Shown in pieces: positions 1-5,002 of a DNA stretch of 8,269 bases. This DNA is from Desulfarculus sp. (GTDB taxonomy: Bacteria; Desulfobacterota; Desulfarculia; Desulfarculales; Desulfarculaceae): assembly GCA_020216625.1 (NCBI GenBank), contig JAIUYB010000073.1:1-8269 (forward strand), given 5' to 3'. The notes below the pieces were generated by a model, which saw only the letters and a program-made list of their open reading frames with translations, was not told the origin of the DNA and did not search any database. The position numbers and the translations under genes are program-made. Every line of letters begins with the position of its first letter. The first letter of the stretch is position 1.

Positions 1-631
1 AGGCGCTGGCGCTCAGATAGCTGGTCTGGGAGGTGGCGTTCAGGGTCAGGCTCCGCCAGACCTCGCGGGCGTCGCTGTTGCCCACCCGCAGGCCGGTGGC
101 CTGGGTGGCGCGCATGTCGGCCATCTTGATGAAGTAGTAGTCCTCGGCGGAGCTGTTGCCGGTGCCGAAGTGGATCTTCATGCCCGAGCCCGCGTGGCCG
201 TTGCTCAACGAGCCGTCCAGCAGCTTGACTCCGTTGAAGTCCGTGGCGTTGGCGATACGGTCGATTTCCGCCGCCATGGCCTGGTACTCGGAGTTCATGA
301 TCTCGCGCTGAGCGGTGGTGTAGGTGCCGGTGGCCGCCTGCTCGGCCAGCTCCTTCATGCGGATCAGCTTCTCGTCGATGACGCTCATGGCGCCCTCGGC
401 GGTCTGAATCATGCTGATGGCGTCGCTGGCGTTGCGGATGCCTTGGTTAAGCACCGAGATATCCGACCGCATCAGTTCGCGGATGGCCAGGCCGGCGGCG
501 TCATCGGCGGCCGAGTTGACCCGCAAGCCCGAGGACAACCGCTGGGTGCTGGTGGCCAGCCTCCCATAGATCGTACTCAGGTTCCTGGCCGCGTTCATGG
601 CCATCAAATTGTGATTGACTACCAAGCTCAT
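1..631 (-). CDS. fliC: Flagellin, N-terminal 210 residues (3' end outside window)
   Basis: Structural subunit of the flagellar filament, exported through the flagellar type III apparatus. Reading leftward from the ATG at 631-629, the protein begins MSLVVNHNLMAMNAARNLS and continues with QRLSSGLRVNSAADDAAGLAI, the hallmark D0/D1 helix of flagellins. It then runs through NQGIRNASDAISMIQTAEGAM and RMKELAEQAATGTYTTAQR to the NATDFNGVKLLDGS stretch that ends the conserved N-terminal D1. The variable part (about residue 150 on, HFGTGNSSAEDYYFIKMAD) is typical of flagellins from sulfate-reducing Desulfobacterota. The frame is open to the window edge, so the variable domain is cut and the C-terminal D1/D0 is not seen. 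The start is firm: AAGGAGGGG lies just upstream and the N-terminus matches the family exactly. The gene is divergent from the GT2-TPR gene. The symbol fliC is generic; flaA, flaB or hag would mean the same. Confidence 0.96.
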   Translation of the reverse strand, partial: MSLVVNHNLMAMNAARNLSTIYGRLATSTQRLSSGLRVNSAADDAAGLAIRELMRSDISVLNQGIRNASDAISMIQTAEGAMSVIDEKLIRMKELAEQAATGTYTTAQREIMNSEYQAMAAEIDRIANATDFNGVKLLDGSLSNGHAGSGMKIHFGTGNSSAEDYYFIKMADMRATQATGLRVGNSDAREVWRSLTLNATSQTSYLSASA

Positions 632-636
632 CTCAA

Positions 637-645
637 CCCCTCCTT
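637..645 (-). promoter_or_regulatory. Strong Shine-Dalgarno sequence of the flagellin gene
   Basis: On the minus strand AAGGAGGGG precedes the flagellin ATG (631), with AAGGAGG ending 7 nt before it. This near-perfect ribosome site fixes the start and fits a very highly expressed protein. It also contains a GGA (643-641) that could serve as a CsrA contact. Confidence 0.85.
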
Positions 646-655
646 GGTTGACGCG

Positions 656-676
656 GCGCCAAGATCCCTTTGGCAC
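656..676 (-). promoter_or_regulatory. Flagellin leader hairpin with AGGGAU loop (possible CsrA site)
   Basis: On the minus strand, arms GCCAA (674-670) and TTGGC (662-658) enclose the loop AGGGATC (669-663), and the stem can extend past one mismatch to 676/656. AGGGAU fits the ARGGAU core of the known CsrA/RsmA recognition sequence and is displayed in a hairpin loop, the preferred context. A second GGA sits in the flagellin Shine-Dalgarno sequence 24 nt downstream. The hairpin is seen; CsrA binding is inferred. Confidence 0.35.
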
Positions 677-757
677 CCTGTTTTTCTGCTGGGCTAGTGT
701 CTTTCCCCTTGAGTTCCGGGTTGGCAGCCCGGCGCCACCGCCCTGCATTCACCGGTC

Positions 758-784
758 TTATCGGCCGGGCGAAAATCGCCTAAA
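758..784 (-). promoter_or_regulatory. Sigma28 (FliA)-like promoter for flagellin
   Basis: The minus strand carries GCCGATAA at 765-758, an exact match to the consensus sigma28 -10 element. Transcription would start near 750 and give a leader of about 120 nt. The -35 element is weak: at the usual spacing the sequence is TTTAGGCG (784-777) rather than TAAAGTTT. A dyad, GGCGA-TTT-TCGCC (780-768), fills the spacer, and A/T-rich tracts lie just upstream (782-817). Sigma28 control is normal for flagellin genes, which supports the call despite the poor -35. Confidence 0.5.
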
Positions 785-885
785 GACTTTTTTGTCGCCG
801 GGGCGAAAAAAAATTAAAGCCGCCCGGGGCGGGGCCCGGCGCCCGGCGAACCAGGCCGGACGCCCCGGCCAAGCGTGGGCCATGG

Positions 886-915
886 TTGACAGTATCCCCG
901 CGTGGCCCTTACACT
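886..915 (+). promoter_or_regulatory. Sigma70-like promoter for the GT2-TPR gene
   Basis: TTGACA (886-891) is a perfect -35, followed by an 18-nt spacer and TACACT (910-915), which matches 4 of 6 positions of TATAAT. The predicted start near 922 leaves a 40-nt leader before the ATG at 962. The -10 lies downstream of the possible GTG start at 902, an argument against that start. The same TTGACA-N18 layout recurs in front of the other glycosyltransferase gene. Confidence 0.5.
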
Positions 916-961
916 TCCGCCAGATCGACCCGGCGCAACCCATCATCCGGTGGAGGTCAGG

Positions 962-3484
962 ATGCCGCCCGCGAAAGGCAAGCAAAAGCCACCGACCCCG
1001 TCCAAGCAAGGCCCGGCCCCCCACAACCGTCCCACCATCAGTTGCTGCATGATGGTGAAGAATGAGGAGAAGCGCCTGCCCACCGCCCTGGCCAGCGTGC
1101 GCCCCTGGGTGGACGAGATCATCGTGGTGGACACCGGCAGCACCGACCGCACGGTGGAGATCGCCCAGGAATTCGGCGCCACGATCTACCACCACCCCTG
1201 GGAGTACAACTTCTCGGTCCATCGCAACCAATCTATTAGCTACGCCAGCGGCGACTGGTTGTTCATATTTGACGCCGACGAGGAGTTGGACCAGGAGACG
1301 GCCCCCCTGCTCTATGACGCGGTGCGGGCCCCGGTGGGCATCAACGCCTTCCTGATCGAGCTGTACAACGACATCACCGCCGGGGGGGAGAGTTTCATCC
1401 TCCACCCGCGTCTGTTCCGCAATCACGTGGGCTTCCACTACGAGGGCCTGGTCCACAACCGGCCCATGGTCAGCGGACAGGTGGCCCGCATCGGCGTCAA
1501 GTTGTGGCACTACGGCTACAACGAGGACGCCGAGACCATGGAGGCCAAGCACCAGCGACGCTTGAGCATGATCCGAAAATGGGCCGAGGACGAGCCGGAC
1601 AACTTCCTGGCCCACTCCTACCTGGCCCACACCCTGGTCTCGCGCATGGAAAGCGTGTCCGAGGCGGTGGACGAGGCCTATCGCGCCCTGGAACTGCTGA
1701 AGCAAGAGCACGGCATGGAGCGCCACTACCCTCATGTCTACTATCCCCTGATCAACGGCCTGGCCATCCTGGGCCGTGACCAGGAGGTTCTGCGCCACGC
1801 CCCAGACTGCCTGGCCAAGGTGCCGGTCTACCCCGACCCTCTGTTCTTCGTGGTCCTGACCCACTACAAGCACCGCCAGTGGGAGGAACTGGTCCAGGCC
1901 GCCGAGCGGTATTGGAAACTGCAGATGGAGGCGCGGGCCAACCCGGACGCCTTCGTCTTTTTCGAGAACATGACCCTGGACCAAATGAACCTGGTTTTGT
2001 TGCGCTGGGTGGTGGCCGAGGCTTTTTTGGGACACGAGGACCGGGCCGAGGAGCTTTTCGCCCGCATGGAGGATTTCAACAAGCTGGAGCAGTGTAGCCA
2101 GCAGGCGCTAGCCACTCTCTTGGCGCACGATTTCACCGCCTTGGTGCAACGCCTAAACCAAAAGGTGCTGCAGGCCCATCCGGAGTGGACCTGGCCCCGG
2201 GAGATCGAGCGCCTGGCGCTGGAAAAGCTGGAGAGCCAGCAAAGCGGCGAGTTGAGTCGCCGGGGGCGCGAGGCCCTGGAGGCTGGCCGGCTGGCCGAGG
2301 CGGTGGAAATCCTCACCCGGGCCGAGCGCCTGGCGCCCCTTTCCCCGGAGGTTCTTTTCGATCTGGGACAGGCCCTGGACCGCTCCGGGCAGACCGAGCA
2401 GGCCATTCCCTGGCTGACGCGGGGACTGGACCTCTTCCCCGGCCAGCCCGCGGCCTGGCGCCGCCTGGGAGACTATTACTTCGGTCGGGGCGAATACGCC
2501 AGCGCCCAAGGCGCCTACGGCCGGCTGCTGATGCTTCACCCCGCCGACGAGACGGCCAACTCCCGCCTGGCGGTCTGCCAGCGTCGGCTGGCGCAGGCCC
2601 CGCCCTGCGTGGCCGACCAGCCTCCCCGCCTGCTGGTCTTCCTGGTGGGCGGCCTGAGCTTGGACCTTATCAAGATGCCCGCGCCACACTTCCTGATGGG
2701 CAGGGCCTGGGGCGAGCTGTTGCTGCCCGACCGCGCCAAGGCCCAAAACTATCCGGCTTGGGCCACCATCTATACCGGCCAGGAGCCGGGCCGCCATGGC
2801 CTGACCGGCGAGACGGTGGACGAGCGCGCCCCCCGCCTGGACGACTTGGCCGTGTGGTCGGTCTGGGAGATCATGGCCCAAAGCCTGAGCCTGGGTCTGG
2901 TGGCCTTGCCCATGGGCTGCCCGCCGCCGACCTGGCCGGTCTGGGCCCTGGCCGGCTATCCGGGCGGGCGCCTGGCCCCGGACCTGGTCCATCCCCCGGC
3001 CCTGGCCGGCCAGGTGTTGGCCAGCGGCTACCGCACCGACTATGTGCTCACCAACTACGAGCGCCAGATCGTCAGCCAAAGGCTGGAGGCCGACGTACGC
3101 CAAGAGGCCCTGCTCCACCAGGTGGAGCGCAACAAGCTGACCACCGCCATGGCTCTGCCGGCGGTGGAGGTCCTGGTGGTGGGGCTCAACGCCCTGGAGC
3201 TGGCCCAACAGACCTGGGAGCTGACCAACTACCGCAACTTCGCCGCCTACCAGCAGGTCTACGCCCTGATCGAGAGCACCGTGGCCGCCCTGCGGCCCGG
3301 CGCCTTCGCGGTGCTGAGCCAGCGGGGTTATCAGCACCTGGACCGCAAGCCCGACGCCAACGGCTTCTATTGCCTGTCCTGGCTGCGGGGAGAGAACGGC
3401 AAGGCCAACGCCACGGAGATTGCGCCAGAATTGCTCCGGTGGGTGGGGTTGGATCCATCCCGGCTGGGCCAGGCCCGGGGCTGA
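962..3484 (+). CDS. GT2 glycosyltransferase with TPR repeats and a degenerate AlkP-superfamily C-terminal domain
   Basis: An 840-residue protein, probably a flagellin-modifying glycosyltransferase. The ATG at 962 is chosen because GGAGGT (952-957) precedes it and a good promoter lies between it and the GTG at 902. Residues 25 to about 240 form a GT-A family 2 domain: ISCCMMVKNEE (26-36), the nucleotide-binding VVDTGSTDRT (D57, D62) and the metal-binding DAD (D104, D106). A helical region follows, then about three TPR units (431-464, 462-497, 497-530). Residues 555-840 follow the order of type I phosphodiesterase/phosphomutase (AlkP superfamily) proteins: VFLVGGLSLDLI, NYPAWATIYTGQEPGRHGL, a VVGLNALELAQQTW segment, SQRGY and a terminal APELLRWVGL. 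The expected metal ligands and nucleophile are replaced, so this part is probably not an active phosphatase. It diverges from flagellin and converges on the GT9-like gene. The GT2 call is firm; the flagellin substrate is inferred from location. Confidence 0.85.
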   Translation: MPPAKGKQKPPTPSKQGPAPHNRPTISCCMMVKNEEKRLPTALASVRPWVDEIIVVDTGSTDRTVEIAQEFGATIYHHPWEYNFSVHRNQSISYASGDWLFIFDADEELDQETAPLLYDAVRAPVGINAFLIELYNDITAGGESFILHPRLFRNHVGFHYEGLVHNRPMVSGQVARIGVKLWHYGYNEDAETMEAKHQRRLSMIRKWAEDEPDNFLAHSYLAHTLVSRMESVSEAVDEAYRALELLKQEHGMERHYPHVYYPLINGLAILGRDQEVLRHAPDCLAKVPVYPDPLFFVVLTHYKHRQWEELVQAAERYWKLQMEARANPDAFVFFENMTLDQMNLVLLRWVVAEAFLGHEDRAEELFARMEDFNKLEQCSQQALATLLAHDFTALVQRLNQKVLQAHPEWTWPREIERLALEKLESQQSGELSRRGREALEAGRLAEAVEILTRAERLAPLSPEVLFDLGQALDRSGQTEQAIPWLTRGLDLFPGQPAAWRRLGDYYFGRGEYASAQGAYGRLLMLHPADETANSRLAVCQRRLAQAPPCVADQPPRLLVFLVGGLSLDLIKMPAPHFLMGRAWGELLLPDRAKAQNYPAWATIYTGQEPGRHGLTGETVDERAPRLDDLAVWSVWEIMAQSLSLGLVALPMGCPPPTWPVWALAGYPGGRLAPDLVHPPALAGQVLASGYRTDYVLTNYERQIVSQRLEADVRQEALLHQVERNKLTTAMALPAVEVLVVGLNALELAQQTWELTNYRNFAAYQQVYALIESTVAALRPGAFAVLSQRGYQHLDRKPDANGFYCLSWLRGENGKANATEIAPELLRWVGLDPSRLGQARG

Positions 3485-3509
3485 GGCCCGATCAGGGCGG
3501 TCACAACCT

Positions 3510-4700
3510 TCAGGGGAAAACCGGGACCACCCAGTTCTGCCCTGCCGCCAGCATGCCTCGCGCGGCGCGCTGGGCGAAATCCAGGCTCTGGGCATTGATC
3601 CGCCGGCGCTGTTCCGGGTCCTGGCGCCAGGCGGCCATGGCCAGGCGCTCCTCCTCCATCTCCCGCCAGATCAGCACCATCCGGGTCAACTGCTCCTCGC
3701 CGCCAGCCAGGGCCCGGGCCCGCTCCTCCCAGTTGGCCGAGGCTGGTTCGCCCTCGGTCTGGGCGGACAGCTTGTCTAGCATGGCTTGCACTTGAGTCCG
3801 GTCCAGACGGCAGGTCTGGGGGTAACGGAAGGTGTAGGGATTGCTGAAGATCAGGTGGTGGCCGCCCGACCCGGCCCAGAAGCGGTAGCTGGCCATGGAA
3901 TCCCAGATCAGCAGCCGCCGGGGGTTCATGGCCGCGGCCAGATGGGCCAGGCCGCCTTCGCGCCCCACGAATCCCGCCGCCCGCGCCAAGAGCCAGGCCA
4001 GGTCCAGCAAGGTGGAATCAGGGTGATCGGAGGGCAGGCAGAGGTCCACCTCCGCGGTCAGCTCGCCATAATCCGGGGCCCCCACCGCCACCAGGTGGAA
4101 TTCGGGGCGCAGGCGGCGCAAGAGCGCCACCCACCACTCCCGGTCCTGCCACAGACTGTCGGCTCGATCGGCGTGCAGGGGATAGACCACCATGGTCGGC
4201 CGCTGGCGGGCCAGTAGACCGGCCAGGCGGGCGGGACGGGCTGGGTCCACGAAGACGCTGGGGCGGTCGTCGGTGATTTCCAGGCCATAATGCAGGCTAT
4301 GGGCCAGGATGGGATTGGCCCGCACCTGATCCACCGGCCGCACCCCCAGGGGCAGGCGCAGGCTCGCGGCGCTGACCCAGGTCACCGCCCGTCCGAAGCG
4401 GGCCACCGGCAGAGCCTGGATCCCCGGCCCGCCGTCCGCCTCCACCTCCAGCACCAGCTCCCGCACCAGGGGATGGCTCTCCACCAGCTCCCGGGCCGCG
4501 CCGGGCTGCAGGAACAGACGCACCGGACGGCCTTGGTTGCGCAAAAGCCCCAGCACCATCAGGGTGTCGCCCAGGGCCAGGCTGGACGGCGGCCGGCAGG
4601 TGTCATCCTCCAGCCCGATGTAGATCGGGCAATCCAGAAACTCCACCGTGTTGCGCAGATGATAGGGTATCTGGTGAATATCCACCGCCGCGCTCCCCAT
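3510..4700 (-). CDS. GT9 / heptosyltransferase-like GT-B glycosyltransferase
   Basis: A 396-residue cytoplasmic protein with no signal peptide or membrane segment. The ATG at 4700-4698 is preferred. It has GGAG four bases upstream and follows a near-consensus promoter, whereas a TTG at 4763 would lie inside that promoter's -35. The N-terminal half has the GT9-like GD motif, ALGDTLMVLGLLRN (G44, D45), then RPVRLFL. The C-terminal Rossmann half has MVVYPLHADRADSLWQDREWW (170-190), VAVGAPDYGEL and DLAWLLARAAGFVGREGGLAHLAAAM (233-258). The last corresponds to the family's nucleotide-sugar-binding D/ExGxxHLAaA segment (E248, G250, H253). GT9 enzymes usually add heptose to lipopolysaccharide. Here, between flagellin, a GT2-TPR protein and fliD, a role in flagellin glycan synthesis is more likely but inferred. 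It is convergent with the GT2-TPR gene, with a 25-bp gap. Confidence 0.72.
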   Translation of the reverse strand: MGSAAVDIHQIPYHLRNTVEFLDCPIYIGLEDDTCRPPSSLALGDTLMVLGLLRNQGRPVRLFLQPGAARELVESHPLVRELVLEVEADGGPGIQALPVARFGRAVTWVSAASLRLPLGVRPVDQVRANPILAHSLHYGLEITDDRPSVFVDPARPARLAGLLARQRPTMVVYPLHADRADSLWQDREWWVALLRRLRPEFHLVAVGAPDYGELTAEVDLCLPSDHPDSTLLDLAWLLARAAGFVGREGGLAHLAAAMNPRRLLIWDSMASYRFWAGSGGHHLIFSNPYTFRYPQTCRLDRTQVQAMLDKLSAQTEGEPASANWEERARALAGGEEQLTRMVLIWREMEEERLAMAAWRQDPEQRRRINAQSLDFAQRAARGMLAAGQNWVVPVFP

Positions 4701-4733
4701 ATCGCTCCGCCGCCCAGCGGCCGTTTGGCAGGC

Positions 4734-4763
4734 ATCATAGGCCGCGTCGGCAGAGGCTGTCAA
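4734..4763 (-). promoter_or_regulatory. Near-consensus sigma70 promoter for the GT9-like gene
   Basis: The minus strand reads TTGACA (4763-4758), an 18-nt spacer, then TATGAT (4739-4734), which matches 5 of 6 positions of TATAAT. Transcription would start near 4727 and leave about 27 nt before the ATG at 4700, with room for the GGAG ribosome site. The -35 lies only 7 bp from the proposed divergent sigma28 -35 for fliD. Confidence 0.62.
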
Positions 4764-4770
4764 AGATCAT

Positions 4771-4798
4771 TCAAGTCCCCAAGCCCATAAGCCGATCT
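4771..4798 (+). promoter_or_regulatory. Sigma28 (FliA)-like promoter for fliD-fliS
   Basis: TCAAGTCC (4771-4778) matches 5 of 8 positions of TAAAGTTT. After a 12-nt spacer, GCCGATCT (4791-4798) matches 6 of 8 positions of GCCGATAA. Transcription would start near 4805 and give a leader of about 200 nt. FliA control is usual for the late genes fliD and fliS, which supports an otherwise moderate match. Confidence 0.45.
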
Positions 4799-4822
4799 AG
4801 TTATTGCGCAGACCAGCAAGAC

Positions 4823-4865
4823 TGGCCCCGCAGGGCGGCAACTTCTTCCGCCTTGCCGGGGGCCA
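4823..4865 (+). other. Long imperfect stem-loop in the fliD leader
   Basis: The left arm is 4823-4838 (TGGCCCCGCAGGGCGG) and the right arm 4848-4865, around the 9-nt loop 4839-4847. The arms form 16 pairs with one G-U wobble and a two-base bulge on the right side. No T-tract follows on either strand, so it is not a classical intrinsic terminator. A transcript starting near 4805 would fold it at its 5' end. A smaller perfect hairpin, TGGCG-CGAA-CGCCA (4876-4889), follows. Confidence 0.5.
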
Positions 4866-4958
4866 ATCCGGCGGCTGGCGCGAACGCCACCATTATTTGC
4901 CTTGTGTTTCAGGCTGTTAGCCAAACGATTCCTTCGGCATGGGCATTGCATCAAGGCT

Positions 4959-4975
4959 AGGCGGAAGCTTCGCCT
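4959..4975. repeat. Inverted repeat just upstream of the fliD ribosome site
   Basis: AGGC-G-GAAGCTTC-GCCT is a near-perfect palindrome interrupted by one G (4963 or 4964). It ends 20 bp before the GAGGA ribosome site of fliD. As DNA it could be an operator; as RNA it would be a hairpin beside the ribosome landing site. Its function is unknown. Confidence 0.35.
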
Positions 4976-5002
4976 GCACTCCAGCCCCAGGATGCGAGGA
5001 AC

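Noticed and set aside
671..690. TTGGCACCC on the plus strand resembling a sigma54 -24 box
   Set aside because: There is no GC at the -12 position, and nothing on the plus strand nearby needs a promoter.
868..882. Possible sigma54 site on the minus strand (TGGCCCACGCTTGGC)
   Set aside because: It keeps GG-N10-GC but misses the TTGC box and part of the -24 box, and it lies about 240 bp upstream of flagellin beyond a better sigma28 -10.
902..961. GTG at 902 as start of the GT2-TPR protein
   Set aside because: It has no good ribosome site and lies inside the TTGACA-N18-TACACT promoter. The ATG at 962 has GGAGGT at the right distance.
2153..3595. Minus-strand open frame of 480 codons opposite the GT2-TPR gene
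   Set aside because: It is a shadow frame with a Gln/Gly/Ala-biased product and no start signal. The frame at 758-2035 on the same strand fails for the same reasons.
2185..3795. Plus-strand open frame of 536 codons overlapping the GT2-TPR gene
   Set aside because: The product is Pro/Gly/Arg-rich and unlike any protein family. It runs across the real stop of one gene and into the antisense of another.
4701..4763. TTG at 4763 as start of the GT9-like protein
   Set aside because: The TTG is part of a perfect TTGACA -35 element. The extra 21 residues are Ala-rich with no family resemblance.
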